Shown: positions 1-10,647 of the stretch, one piece after another
How positions within the stretch are numbered: position 1 is the stretch's first letter
How the letters are laid out: every line of letters begins with the position of its first letter
DNA from: Plasmodiophora brassicae
Taxonomy: Eukaryota; Endomyxa: Phytomyxea; Phytomyxea; Plasmodiophorida
Direction: 5' to 3'
DNA: 64,000 nucleotides
NCBI GenBank assembly: GCA_036867785.1
Contig: CP145417.1
Location: 1,302,001 to 1,366,000 of the forward strand
Notes under the pieces: model-generated
The model's database searches: none
What the model was told of the DNA's origin: nothing
The model's input: the letters and a program-made list of their open reading frames with translations, nothing else
Program-made: the position numbers and the translations under genes

Positions 1-92
1 CGGAAGAGACAGTTTCCAGGCTTAATACCGTTCCCTTTCAAAAACAACATACTGTCCATTAATATTCCCGTAATTCTAGCGTTCCAACTTAC

Positions 93-454
93 CTGTGCAC
101 CAGCGAACCGAATGGAGAAGCTCACCCATTTTGACGACGAATGCGGTTCTGCCGGTGCGAGAATCTGGTCGATATTTGCCAGCAGGAACCGCCCACCCTG
201 TCGACCTGTCGAATGTCTTGCCGAGAGCTTCTTCAATCTGTTTGCATTGCATCAGTATCTCATCGTGTTCGGTCAATGCCACATCCACAAGCAACCTTCT
301 GGTCATGTAGAGAACGCTTATTAGACATCGGACCAGTCCTCGGGCTAATGATTGACCACAGTCGGGGCAGTGTGTTCAAAAGCAAACTGTGCATGGCACA
401 GAGGACAAATTGAGTGGCGTTTCCGAACGGATACACCAACCCAGTGGAGTACAT
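93..454 (-). CDS. Partial unrecognised gene at the left edge
   Basis: Minus-strand coding-like sequence that appears to run off the left end. A candidate start lies at 454. A second segment, read down to 93, ends at a good donor (CAG then GTAAGT). A possible intron joins the two at about 248-306. The readable product is mixed polar and hydrophobic with no motif I recognise. The splice model is a guess; codon texture and the donor are the only support. Confidence 0.3.
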
Positions 455-1030
455 GTCCAGTTCAAGCGCGGTTTGCTGATCTTCGGATACACCTTCTTTG
501 GAGGAACTGTCCCTCGCTTCCGGATTCGGACACCTTGCATCGCATGGACACGGCAATCGTTCCAGCGACCTTCCTGGCTTCGCCACGTCTTCTCGGTTTG
601 AGTATCGACGACGGCGCCGTGGCGGCAAAAACAGCGTCGATCGATCGATGGAGAGCCTTGTCCACTTTGCAGCTGTCCAGTCGGTCTAACGAAGCGTCTG
701 GGTTTAATTTTGGGCCAGTGTTTGTTTGTGCAAGGAGATCACAATGCGTTGTGTGTCAAGTGCACCTGATGAGCTGCCAGCGAAGAACCTGAAACCTGGA
801 TGCCCATTGTTGAGCCCGATCCGTTTCGGTCTCCGGAACGCCCGAGCCGAATACCCTTCCAACAAAAATGTGGGCCTAAACGTCCACTGAGCCTATTCGC
901 GCACCAGTCACGAGAGCAGCCATGGTCGGCCATTGGGGCATTGGGCAAACGCTAGGTAGCAGCTCTGTCAGTTGCTCAATTGCTGCTGTAGGGTATGCCA
1001 GGCACCCGATCGCGCGGGAGTCACATCGTT

Positions 1031-1361
1031 ATGTCAGACGACGAACCCCCTTCCTCCTCAAGCGAGCGAACGGTCTCACCAGTGTCTACGACCAGGAGGC
1101 GTCGAGTTGACGGCGAAGAAGGGCGCCGCCGCATCGACATCAAAGAAGCGCGTCGTCTCAAAGAAGACCGGTGCCGTGGCGTTGAAGACGGAGAAGGGCG
1201 CCGCCGCATCGGCAGCAACGAAGCGCACTGCATCGAGCAAGGAGGGCGTCGCTTCGGTCCCGAAGGAACCAAGCGGCCAAATCGACTCGATTGTCGAAAG
1301 TGACTCCGATGACGAGCAACGTGAGCAAGAAACCGATGTTTTACGGTGGCCTGGTGCTTGA
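1031..1361 (+). CDS. Possible small Lys/Ala/Ser-rich protein
   Basis: An ATG at 1031 opens with MSDDEPPSSSS. A second reading frame continues with basic repeats (KKGAAAS, KTEKGAAAS) and ends in an acidic SDSDDE stretch before the stop at 1361. The two frames would need a short intron near 1075-1125. Composition resembles a linker-histone-like or disordered nuclear protein, but no domain is visible. The internal similarity is also a DNA tandem repeat, so this may not be a gene. Confidence 0.3.
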
Positions 1362-1379
1362 TGTCCTGTTTTGATGCTT

Positions 1380-1858
1380 TTTAACAAGGAGTGGCATAGG
1401 TTACTCTCGACAGGGCATCCTAATCATCTAGGAGTTCGCAAGGACAATACGTCTTATACCCAGTACCAACGCGCGTGTCCAACGCCTGAACTCCCACCTG
1501 CCCTACAGGCGTACCTGCCCACGACCTGGCACCGGGCACGTGAAAATCAACAAAGAAAGATTTCGTGGAGAAGACGAAAGAGCTGTTTCATGGGTACGTT
1601 GCAGCGTCTTCACGCCAATGTCACTCTGATGTCAGACATGTTGTGTATCTGATGCAGGCCATATAGTACGAATCAGGCTCTGCAGGCTGGTTCTGACAAA
1701 TCGAGGAGTGGCGCAATTTAACAAGGCGTCCTGAACTTCTTCCGCAGTCAGGGAATCGCCAACAGTGACGCCGTGAGACGAAGCGGAGTAAGTGCATGCA
1801 CTGACGGTCAACGACGTGTGCTTAATGTGGTATTAAACCTGCACTGGCGTCAGATCGG
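1380..1858. other. Stretch with no supported gene
   Basis: One open frame of 93 codons (1371-1652, plus strand) has no recognisable motif and no splice partner. Nothing else is supported here. Confidence 0.4.
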
Positions 1859-1965
1859 ATGCATCCGCCTGCATCACCACCTGCATCCGCCTGCATCACC
1901 ACCTGCATCCGCCTGCATCACCACCTGCATCCGCCTGCATCACCAGCTGCATCCGTTGCATGCAT
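1859..1965 (+). repeat. 22-base minisatellite
   Basis: A unit reading GCATCCGCCTGCATCACCAC plus CT is repeated four times head to tail, followed by degraded half units. A shorter patch of the same repeat recurs at about 2425-2475, on the far side of the foldback that begins at 2099. Confidence 0.9.
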
Positions 1966-2098
1966 CCGTGCATTAATGTGGACGTGGGCTAGCTGTAATT
2001 TATGGATCAAAATCAGATTGCGAGTGCTAGGTGCCAGCGGTGTTTCGAAACGTCGTCATAGCGCGTTCCAACATCTCCTCTCCTTCCAGGCCTGGATG

Positions 2099-2430
2099 GC
2101 CGTCTGGGATTTCTTTCATCCGGGCCCAAAGACGCTCCAAGAACCGGAATTTGGGCCCGTCCCCCGTGATCATCCCGGTTGGCGCTTTTGTAAAAGCGAT
2201 GCTTTGTCCCTGGTTCCTTGCCACTGAGGCCAGCGGCAGCCTTGGCGTTGGCCTGCAATGATTAAAAACTTTCTCGCCAACGCCAAGGCTGCCGCTGGCC
2301 TCAGTGGCAAGGAACCAGGGACAAAGCATCGATTTAAAAAGGCGCCAACCGGCATGATCACGGGGGACGGGCCCAAATTCCGGTTCTTGGAGCGCTTATG
2401 GGCCCGAATGAAAGAAATTCCACCGTCTGC
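2099..2430. repeat. Long foldback (inverted repeat), ~145-base arms
   Basis: The left arm (about 2099-2252) and right arm (2276-about 2425) are reverse complements with few mismatches, separated by a 23-base AT-rich loop. The arms encode nothing recognisable. Minisatellite patches lie on both sides, so the foldback looks as if it sits inside the minisatellite. No terminal repeat or transposase was seen. Confidence 0.85.
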
Positions 2431-2676
2431 ATCGCCACCTGCATCCGTCTGCATCACCACCTGCATCATCCGTTTGAATGCATCCGTGCAACGTGCCCTC
2501 GACCGGCAGCCGCCCGCGTTACGTACGCGCTATAGCAAACGAAGGCACCGAGTCGGTACCGCTGCGTGGTACGTATGATTGGTGGGCGTCAGCGGGCGGT
2601 AGACCGCCAGGTGTGGATAGTAGCAATTGGGCACAATGGGGACGCGACGGCAATGTGCGTTCCCGAGCGCTGAGCA

Positions 2677-2965
2677 TTATTGAAATGGGGTGTAGAACTC
2701 AAAGGCGGTGTCCGCCTTCTTGATGTTGTTCTGGTACGCCTTCTCAAATCGGCGGGCAGGATCAGGTACCGGTTGTTGCGGACGGCGTGCAGGCCGGCGC
2801 CCACCTGGGCGTTCGACGCGATGCCGGCGGCGGTGATCTCCGGGCGCTGCACGTTAGTCCTCCAGGTCGGTCTCCTCGGACAAGTACTAGTCCTCACGGT
2901 TGTCACCTGGAAGGTGAGGCGTTTCTGCCGGCGGTGGGGGCGTTGGTGCGCATCGCCGGATGACG
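2677..2965 (-). pseudogene. 3' fragment of proteasome ATPase RPT3 (PSMC4)
   Basis: Read in pieces on the minus strand, this stretch carries the C-terminal landmarks of the 26S proteasome subunit RPT3: RRQKRLTFQ, then LSEETDLED, then VRNNRYLI, then DFEKAYQNNIKK, ending TPFQ and a stop at 2677. The frame is broken between these blocks, including a stop directly after LEDLE-type sequence and a shift before DFEKAY. The AAA+ core upstream is absent. This is a truncated, decayed duplicate of a host gene whose working copy must lie elsewhere. Confidence 0.75.
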
Positions 2966-3039
2966 ATGCCGAGGGCATGAGCCATTTGGTCGAACGACCG
3001 CCTGTTTCGACGTCCTGGTCACTGCGTCTGCAGCCCCCG

Positions 3040-3160
3040 ACTGCGGAGCTGCCGCGAAGGGCCTGCAGTTCCGACTGCGGACAGCCGCGAAGGAGCTGCC
3101 TGCCCGCTGCTGTTCCGACTGCGATCCTGCGGCTGCGCCTGCCGCGCTCACGGTCGCCCG
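3040..3160. repeat. Degenerate GACTGCG..CTGCCGCGAAGG repeats
   Basis: Several imperfect copies of a roughly 30-base unit containing CTGCCGCGAAGG and GACTGCG. The same repeats recur at 10780-10915 and 11145-11180, in each case near a copy of the small membrane-protein gene, marking a shared duplicated block. The rest of 2966-3630 shows no supported gene. Confidence 0.7.
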
Positions 3161-3630
3161 TGACGGGAACTGGCAATCATTCTCGCGCGTGTCACGCGAG
3201 ATGCTCCCCCCTTGTGTCACCTGCTGGATGTATAGGCGCGCTCCACCGGCCCGACAGGACCGTCCAGGGGGCCCACCGTTGGCGTGGTGGGCAACACCGG
3301 CGCGAGCGCCCCGCACCAATGTGCACCACTGGCCACACGACAGGCAGCTGCGGCGCTGACCAGCATCGAGTACTGTTAAAGGCAAGCGAACGTGGGCGAC
3401 AACGACGTCAGCGTGCTCTCTATCGTAGGGAAGCGCAATTGGACGCAACGACAACACGACGGCCATATTTCGGCTGGGATCGGCGAGCCGTGCGTTCGGG
3501 CAGGCAGATGCGGGGTTCGATGTTGAACACTCCTGTGAGGGGGATATTGGCGATGTGTATTGGAACCATGTCATGGCAGAGCGCCGTCCCGGATCGTTGT
3601 GAGACGCAATGAAGGAGGTAATCGGCCACA

Positions 3631-4074
3631 TCAGTCAATCTCCGTTCCATGCGCCAGGAATCGCGCAGTGTGGCCAGTCATCAGGCCAGTCGCTCCGGAC
3701 AGAAGGGCAAGTAACGGCGATCCCGTCCTTCGCAAAACCTCATGGTACATAGCGTATGCAGCGGTATGCGTCACCGCCGAAGATGCCACGGTTGACCGCG
3801 AGGTTCTCAACGACGACGCGATTGAGGACGAGGTCCAAAGGTCGAGGCCGTATTTCGTTTGATAACCAACAGTTTTCAGTAGCAGGAACATTAGAATAGC
3901 TCGAGAGACCTGATCTGCGCCAGCGCCCGACAGCGCCACACCAGCCAGCATGCCCTTGGACAGGCGGCCGGCCACAGGTGAGATATCGGGCTGCGGCCGT
4001 GGGGCCGTTGTTCCGAAGACGCCACCCAGCACAGCGATGACCAGGACAACGCGCGCAATCATGGGCAATGACAT
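3631..4074 (-). CDS. Small secreted/membrane protein, MSLPM family copy 1
   Basis: A 147-residue open frame. The N-terminus (MSLPMIARVVLVIAVLGG) looks like a signal peptide or anchor. It is followed by a conserved block containing VAGRLSKGMLAG. The C-terminal part carries a second hydrophobic, glycine-rich segment in LLALLSGATGLMTGHTARFL. The paralogue at 10126-10647 keeps the frame across its whole length despite many substitutions, which supports real coding. Function not recognised. An intron in the variable middle cannot be excluded. It lies in a duplicated block with nearby GACTGCG repeats. Confidence 0.6.
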   Translation of the reverse strand: MSLPMIARVVLVIAVLGGVFGTTAPRPQPDISPVAGRLSKGMLAGVALSGAGADQVSRAILMFLLLKTVGYQTKYGLDLWTSSSIASSLRTSRSTVASSAVTHTAAYAMYHEVLRRTGSPLLALLSGATGLMTGHTARFLAHGTEID

Positions 4075-4449
4075 GTGAGGACGGATCGCTCAGGTATCTG
4101 AATCGCGGCTGAGCGCCCGCGTTCGTGCTTCCAAGCTTGCCGCTGGACGTCCTGGCAGGATATAATTAGACCGAAGCGCCTGGTCGTCCGGTCACGAAAA
4201 CGCCGTGAGATATATCGGGACCAGGGGTGATAGGTTCCAGTGGCTTCGTGAAGTGCGTCAATGCGTTCGCAAATGTGCACAAGGCGCTGCATGCAGTTAC
4301 AGGTACTGAAAAGGTCAACGAAACGTCGTTTCTTGTCCATGTCAATGACGCGTCAATGTCAACGAAACGTTGTTGTCTTCAGAGCGTCATGATTGCGCTA
4401 ATATTGACCATCAGCAGGTGCGCGCGGCGGACTTGGGATCGTATCGTGG

Positions 4450-5560
4450 AAATGGAGATGATCGATGACGTCTTCGATGTCCACGGCGACGCCTATCTCG
4501 ACGACATCCAGGACCTTGGGTCAAGCAGTGGGAACCGCACTCCGTCCGTCGAGTCCTTGTCTGGCGTCGTCGACGACGTTTCGTTGCGTTCTCGGAGCTC
4601 ATCGGATAGTCTCGACGGCGATGACATCGGGCGTCCAAGCATGGACATCCACTGGACTGTTCCCGGCTCGCCGCGCATCGATTTCGACTTCACAGTTGGA
4701 TTGCCCGACGACTTCCAGAACTTGGGCGTGCACGATCGTCCGCCCGATTTCGATGTTCGGTTTCGGAATATCGATCGCACTTGCCGACTTTTTGAAGCAG
4801 CAACTGCCCTATCTGTTATCCCCTCTTAATACTGAAGCGTCAGATATTCCAGCGTTCGATTTATTCGACGAGTTCGCTCGTGGACGGCATACGATTTCGT
4901 CATTGTCGCGATTCTTGAAACGCCAGACGTTCCACGTTAATGTTGCCAAAAGCGAACTTCTGCTTCGTGAGATTACTAATGACACAGAGAAGTTCGCTTT
5001 TGGCAACATTAACGTGGAACGTCTGGCGTTTCAAGAGTTCCGACACTACGCCAACTCCAAAGGCGTCGACGTCCCTCAATCCCATCGTCGTATGGGTGTC
5101 TGGCAACGTCGTCAAGCCCGAAAGCCCGTGTCGCCAATCGCACTGGAAGGTTCATAATGCCATGTTGTGGACCGGCGACTTCGCGGTCGCGTTTTGGTTT
5201 GCAATCACGTTCCGGTCGATCCGTGGCAGCCTCCGGTCTCCCCGTGCCAAGTTCTGGATGGCAGTGTTTCGTTATTTCGCCGCATCCTCGAAACTATTCG
5301 CCAAATCTTCCAGCCGCGAAACCTTTGGTCATGTGGCGCATCAGTACTTAGACGTTCTGTGTGAACTCGAGCACGTTATCCCGTGCAGACTTTCTACCAT
5401 CTCCGTACGTCATTGTTGTCGCGCCGAGATACTCAACTTGAACATTGACTTTACATTCAGTTTCATTCGCTGGTTCATATCCCGGAACTGGTTCGCCGCT
5501 GGGGCCCCATTAGATTCCATGTCTGGGCATTTGCACTGGAAAGGTGGATCCGGGACATGA
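4450..5560 (+). CDS. W/F-rich paralogue family gene, probably multi-exon, uncertain integrity
   Basis: From an ATG at 4450 an acidic Ser/Asp-rich N-terminus runs to about 4829. Coding-like sequence then continues in other frames through 4830-5560, so introns or frame damage must be assumed. The best conserved block is WKVHNAMLWTGDFAVAFWF near 5145-5210, followed by FWMAVFRYF and, further on, VIPCRLSTISVR and FIRWFIS. The same blocks occur on the opposite strand in every spacer of the 33-49 kb array (WKVHCAMVWTSDLAVAPSF, VIPSRRVTISVR), so this is a dispersed family. No known domain is recognised. The segment 4913-5036 is a perfect hairpin inside it. Confidence 0.4.
4913..5036. repeat. Perfect 49-base hairpin
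   Basis: Bases 4913-4961 and 4988-5036 are exact reverse complements with a 26-base loop. No mismatch was found by eye. It lies inside coding-like sequence of the W/F-rich gene, and both arms can be read as protein, so one arm probably arose by a recent local inverted duplication. Confidence 0.95.
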
Positions 5561-5764
5561 AGGCGCATCTTCACCCACGAGAGAACAGACGTCGAACATC
5601 GCCAGCAACCTGCAAGTCTCGTCAGCAGCAACGTTCGCCAGAGCGGATTCCAACGACCAATACGCAGGCGATACTGGCGTACCACTTTTATCGTCAAAGA
5701 GAGAATCTCTCGAGTTCGGCGGTGAAATCATCTTCTGTTCCTTGTCGGGACCTTCTTCGTCTTT

Positions 5765-6390
5765 GGAGCTTGACCACCTTGAACGTTGTTGGTTACGTCA
5801 CCACCTTTACAATTCGGATGGCCGGTCGTGGGCGGGCATTGTCATTCTTGGAGGGGCGAGTACATGAAACGGGTTCAGCGTTTCGAGGCAGTGTTCCGCT
5901 GTAAGGTTGAAACATTCGCTTCCATGTTCCCCGAAGCTGGATTTATTAGGCAGTTACTGTCGCCGCCCCGAGGTCGTACAAGTTTCGTGCATCTGCCGGT
6001 AACGATGAAGTGTCAACCACGTTTCTTGATCGGTACAATACTCCGTTGGATGGTTTCTTTCTATTCTGGTCGGCTTATCGCATGCTAGTAGGCAATTGTC
6101 TGTTCCGAGACGAAAGGTGTGACCACTACCGATCAACAAACGTGGTTGGCACTTCATCGTCACCGGGAGATACACGAAACCAAACTGATCTTGTACGACC
6201 TCGGGGCACCGACAGTAACTGTCGAATAGATCCAGCTTAGGGAACATTGCAGCGGCGGAACACTGCCTCGATCGAAACGCTGAACCAGTTTCATGTACTC
6301 GCCCCTCCAGGAATGATTGACAATGCACGACCACGACCGGCCATCCAAATTGTAGAGGTGGTGATGTAACCAACAACGTTCAAGGCGGCT
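5765..6390. repeat. Long foldback, ~265-base arms, in the W/F-rich region
   Basis: The left arm (about 5765-6035) and right arm (about 6123-6390) are reverse complements with roughly 10-15 percent differences by eye and a loop of about 90 bases. Each arm carries the same coding-like blocks (LYNSDGRSW on one strand, LYNLDGRSW on the other; also VTMKCQPR). Related sequence is present once, not inverted, in the array spacers near 33.5-33.7 kb. Confidence 0.85.
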
Positions 6391-6703
6391 GGCACGCGCG
6401 CGTACCAGCATTCGCAAGCGGCAGGAACCGAAACAAACATGTCACAACTGCTCTGTTTCGAGAGATTTTTCCACAACTCTGTAGAATGACTGGGAACCCC
6501 TCGAATGAGCATTTCGGATCTCGAACGGACACGACACTTGTATAAACAGGGCAACCAGTTCTCTCGTCCGGAGAATCTCTCGCCAAGCTGAGAGCGTTCT
6601 CCTTCAATCCGTTCGCCATGGACCCTCTTTTACGTGTTTGACACAGGTGTCCAAACGGGTGCTCAGCAACGGTCTGACTGAAGCGCCGCGCAGCTGATTC
6701 CAA
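6160..6703 (-). pseudogene. Inverted W/F-family fragment
   Basis: The right arm of the foldback plus about 300 further bases reads as W/F-family-like sequence on the minus strand (LERCWLHHHLYNLDGRSW). The pieces lie in different frames. I cannot build a complete gene from it. Confidence 0.35.
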
Positions 6704-6841
6704 CAGAATATGCTTGCTTGAGGTTTAATGTACCTTTTAGTCTGTGCTCGTACCGCGGATCAAGGTTGGAACTTTCGTACGTGGATCCTAAGCTCATGCC
6801 CGGAATAGTTGCGGTCGCAATAGGTACGGTGCGGGACGACG

Positions 6842-7639
6842 ATGGGCGACGACGGTGCGTCGGACACGGTGCCGATTGCCGAATGGCAGATGGAGGCGCT
6901 GGGTGCGACGCCGTCGCCCTACCTGAAGGCGTACCGTGCGCGGTTCCTCGACCGTCGCGACCAGCAACGCAAAACCTGGGACCTGCTCCTCGCCCACGAT
7001 TCCGTCTCCATCATCGTGTCGAAGCGCTTGACGCGATCGAACGTCGGACAGCACAATCGGCTAACGGATTCCCGCAGGTATCATCGTGACCAGGACGCGC
7101 TGCTGCTGGTCAAGCAGTTCCGCCCGGCGGTGTACGCCAGTGGGTTGGCGCGGGCGAACGGCGCAGCGACCGCGTCGACGCTGCTGGAGTCGTTCACGTA
7201 CGAGCTGTGCGCCGGCCTCCTCGACAAACCGCACCTGAACGTTGCCGAGACGGCGCGCGAGGAGATCATCGAGGAGCTCGGGTTCGACGTCCGCGTCGAC
7301 GACATCGAACTCGTGACGACGTACCACAACTCGGTGGGCCTGCTCGGGACGGTCAGCACGCTGATGTACGCCGAGGTCAGGTCGACCCGTCTGCGTTCCC
7401 GCATCCGCTGCTGAAGAACGGGCGTGCCGCGTCTGAAGGTCACCGAGGCGATGCGCGTGGGACCCGGCGGCGGTATCGGCACGGAACAGATCGAGGTCGT
7501 ACCCATCCCCGTCGCCGACGCCCGCACCTGGATGCTGGACACGACCAGGTCCCGGTCGGCCGGCCTCCTGTTCTCGTTCCTCTGGTTCCTCAATGTCAAA
7601 CACCCGGCGATGCGCGGCCCTGGCGCCCACCGGACCTGA
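6842..7639 (+). CDS. NUDT14: UDP-sugar diphosphatase, NUDT14-type Nudix hydrolase
   Basis: Three exons (6842-7017, 7078-7375, 7439-7639) give 224 residues, the usual size for NUDT14, which hydrolyses UDP-glucose and ADP-ribose. Splicing restores family landmarks: DSVSIIVYHRDQ running into LLLVKQFRPAVY across intron 1, then ELCAGLLDKPHLNVAETARE and EEIIEELGF (the Nudix box, which supplies the metal-binding glutamates), a TYHNSVGLLG block, GPGGGIGTEQIEVV after intron 2, and a C-terminal LLFSFLWFLN. Intron 1 ends CTAACGGATTCCCGCAG; intron 2 has a CTGAAG site. The gene abuts a degraded CSLC promoter-like block at 7780-7915. A decayed duplicate lies at 11230-11770. Confidence 0.92.
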
Positions 7640-7779
7640 ATACAGTACTGGCGCCACACTGTGCACCGTCGCGCACCTCGCCAGTGCAGCCCCGCGATTG
7701 CGCGACAGGAACAGGTGCGGCAGTCCCCACCGGGAAGCACCTACCAGTCGCGGTGGGTACGCAGCGCGCCACTGGGGGC

Positions 7780-7915
7780 TCCGGTGATCTCAGGCCCGAC
7801 CGAAAACGGCGCAGTCGACCGGTTGGGCCCCGGATTCATATTTCTGGACGCGATCTCTGCTTGCACCGGTTGGGCTCCCGGTTGGTGCGAATCTGCGCTC
7901 AAATGACATTCTATA
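7780..7915. repeat. Orphan CSLC upstream block, duplicated at 19385-19510
   Basis: This stretch matches 19385-19510, which lies just upstream of CSLC copy 2. Here no CSLC gene follows; NUDT14 ends at 7639 instead. The likely reading is that the NUDT14-bearing segment replaced a former CSLC gene, leaving only its upstream region. Confidence 0.6.
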
Positions 7916-8149
7916 GCGCGCACATGGCTGTCGTTACTACTATCGTCTGCTCGGCAATGCACTACGATTCGGTGCGGAGCGCGACCAGGGCACACGGAGT
8001 TGCAGGTGAAAGGACCGAAGGCCGGCCATTGGTTTACAGTTGGAAACGTGATGTGCGGGCGTCACTTCCACTTGAAATTGGGATCGTCGACGCGCGCCCA
8101 GACGTCCTGAAGCACATGGTGAGTCATCGGTACGCTCGTGGAACAATGC

Positions 8150-9775
8150 TCATACCGCATCAGAAGGCAGTGGAGTGCCGGTCTTGAAGTCAGGATCACG
8201 CGTACCGGTGCGATTCAGCAGCCACCTGTATTTGAACTTGAACTTTTTCGTGCGATACTGCACAAGGCCACACGGTTAGGCACAGCTGGGTATGCGCAGC
8301 AGATCATGCGGCACTAACCCAGAGGATTGCCAAGGAGATCAGCAGAGCGATGAGCAGCGCTCCGCAAACACCGAGCAGGACATACACGACTGTTCGGTCA
8401 AACTTTACTGGCAAAGCCGCGCGATTTGCCAAAGAATCAACGGAACGAATGGTGGTCGGCGGCGCCTTCGAACCTGTCGCCGACTGGATCACCTTCAAAG
8501 CCAATCCACCAGCGATGACGTTCGCCGCCGTCGACACGATTCCTATAGCGAATTACGTCACCATCATCAGTACGGGCTTGCTAATGAATTACGGGTTGCT
8601 GGACAGCAGACCTGGACGTCGCTGCGTAACCGAGAGAGGAACTACGGCAGGTTTGCCTGGCATGTTCTTGATCAGATAACTGGCCCCGAGTCCAAGTACG
8701 GCAGTTGCAGTAGAAGCTCTTGCAGCAGGACTCTTCAGCCAACCGGCCTAGGCGGAACAGAAATCACAAGGTAAGCACAGGCAGTTTCCAGCAGTCACGA
8801 CGGATTTGGACCTGGAGTTCACGTCTTGTTGCATTCAGCGCGGACCTGGTCTCGCACAGCTCTTGATAGCACCGTTTCAGATTTGCTGATGTCGTGTTCG
8901 CTAGCAGCGTTAAGTTCGCCAGTTCCAAATCGGCCGCTGCCGCGTAACGCTTGTGTTGCAGGCAAGCCGCTCGAGCATCTTGGAGCTCGCAGGATAGTGA
9001 TTGTATGGTAATGTCGTATTGCCTCTTCGTCTTCAGGCATATGTCGTTTTCTTCATCACGCTGCTGTTGCAGCCGGAGTATATCATCACGATACTTCTTC
9101 ATCGTCTTCTGATTTTCATCCCGAGTGGCCTCTAGACCTTTCATAACGGCACCGTTCTGTGCCAGCTGTTGACGCAGTCCTGCCTCAGCCGTCTGCAGTT
9201 TTTGCACGCGCGACTGCTCAAACTCAATAGTCCGTTGATGTTGTTGAGCGATGGAATGCCACGAATTCGCGTTCGTTCGAAGTTCGTCCATATCGGTGTT
9301 TGCCCGCGCCAGCCGGTCTGTGGCGTCCTCGAAGCGCTCTTTTATCTTGTTCACCTATGCCACGCTTCGTCAGCGGAATACGCCAGCATTGCGAAATTTG
9401 CCCTTCATACCACAAGCTTGGCAGACTCTCTAGACTCAGCCGCATTGTTTAACCTGTCCAACTCAATACGCATTGCCTGTGGACATGATCGTTAATTGTC
9501 CATTCCGGAAACATGGGTACAATACGGGTATTGGCGGCTACAATTACCTGATTCAGCTTAGTAGTGACCGTCGATATCACAAAATTGATATCGTATGAAG
9601 AAGCCTTTCCCAGAAGAAACCGATTCACTGCTATCACGCAGGGACTAAAGCCGTACCCGCATTCGGACAGCTCGATCTGTGGCGTGAAGCCGAAAGACCT
9701 ACTGAGCATCATTGATTTCACGGTAGCACTGAGACTCGCTGCCGCCATAATCGCAAGAACCGTCAACTTCGGCAT
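8150..9775 (-). CDS. CSLC-family membrane protein, copy 1 (most divergent)
   Basis: Six exons on the minus strand. Exon A starts at 9775 with a signal peptide (MPKLTVLAIMAAASLSATVK) and the Cys pair ECGYGFSPC, and ends TKLNQ before GTAATT. A short exon (AMRIELDRLNNAAESRESAK) follows. A long coiled-coil exon from about 9353 contains NTTSANLKRC near its end. A hydrophobic exon reads AVLGLGASYL. A phase-1 intron then joins to GIVSTAANVIAGGLALK, a linker, and the TM helix VVYVLLGVCGALLIALLISL. Intron GTTAGT...GCCTAACC...GTGCAG leads to a basic tail beginning YRTKKFKFKYRW and ending at 8150. The tail is longer than in other copies. Function unknown. Confidence 0.75.
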
Positions 9776-9868
9776 TGTCTGATCTGACTAGAGACAACGA
9801 GAATGACGCGTCTGCCTCCCATCCGCATGCGGGATTCTGCAGGACTGCCGCAGCAGTTTGGGCCCATG

Positions 9869-9881
9869 TTTCTAAATCGGG
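9869..9881 (-). promoter_or_regulatory. CSLC upstream element, copy 1
   Basis: TTTCTAAATCGGG on the plus strand, about 95 bases upstream of the start codon. It matches the element found upstream of the other CSLC genes. Confidence 0.55.
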
Positions 9882-10125
9882 ACGGACCTACGCCACTAAT
9901 TCGTCGACAAATTCGGGAAGGTTTGGCAGTATCTGTTAACTGCGGTCCTCTCGAGGCGGGCTGCAGCAACCTGACGTCTACATGAACAAGACGCTCGTAT
10001 TGGCACGTCTGCAACGAACGGCGAGCGGGCCCGTCGTTCTGCCGCCTGACAATGAAACAGGCCTGACACGAAGATATAGCAGATGTGTATTGAAACCCCG
10101 TTAATGACAGAGCGCTCTACCCGGA

Positions 10126-10647
10126 TCATTGTGCGACGGAGTGCAGGAGATGATCGACCGGCGACACAGCTGGCCGTACGGCCGCAGAGCAAACGGACGG
10201 CGGCCGCCACGCGGTGAATCTGTCATGCGCCAGGAATCGCGCAGTGTGCCCTGCGATCAGGGCAGTCGCTCCGGACAGAATCGACAGCAACTGCGATCCC
10301 GTCTTACGCAGCGTCTCATGGTATATGACGTACGCAGCGGTGTGTGTCGCCGCCGACGATGCTTCGGTTGACCGCGAGGTGGTGATACACGATACCACTA
10401 GGGACGATACCCAACGGTTATCGGCATCCCGTTGGGGATGAAAGATTTTTCGCTGCAGGAACCTCAAGATAGTTCTAGTTTTCAAATCCGCGACAACGCC
10501 TGACAACGCCGCACCAGCCAGCATGGTCTTGGACAGACGGCCGGCCACAGGTGAGACACCGGGTTGCGTCCGGGGCGTCGTCTTTCCCAAGACGCCACCA
10601 ACCACAATGAGAATCAGGACGACGCGGGCAACCATGGGCAATGACAT
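10126..10647 (-). CDS. Small secreted/membrane protein, MSLPM family copy 2
   Basis: A 173-residue open frame starting at 10647. It is the paralogue of 3631-4074: MSLPMVARVVLILIVVGG, VAGRLSKTMLAGAALSG and LLSILSGATALIAGHTARFL align residue for residue. The C-terminus is longer. The middle third is much more diverged than the two ends, which are therefore the constrained parts: an N-terminal hydrophobic leader and a C-terminal hydrophobic hairpin or helix. Function unknown. No recognised homologue. Confidence 0.6.
   Translation of the reverse strand: MSLPMVARVVLILIVVGGVLGKTTPRTQPGVSPVAGRLSKTMLAGAALSGVVADLKTRTILRFLQRKIFHPQRDADNRWVSSLVVSCITTSRSTEASSAATHTAAYVIYHETLRKTGSQLLSILSGATALIAGHTARFLAHDRFTAWRPPSVCSAAVRPAVSPVDHLLHSVAQ

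Noticed and set aside
1859-1965. Possible CRISPR-like array
   Set aside because: Units are contiguous with no unique spacers; it is a minisatellite in a eukaryote.
2680-3612. Plus-strand open frame of 310 codons
   Set aside because: It runs opposite the RPT3 fragment and through GACTGCG repeats; Arg/Cys-rich noise typical of GC-rich DNA.
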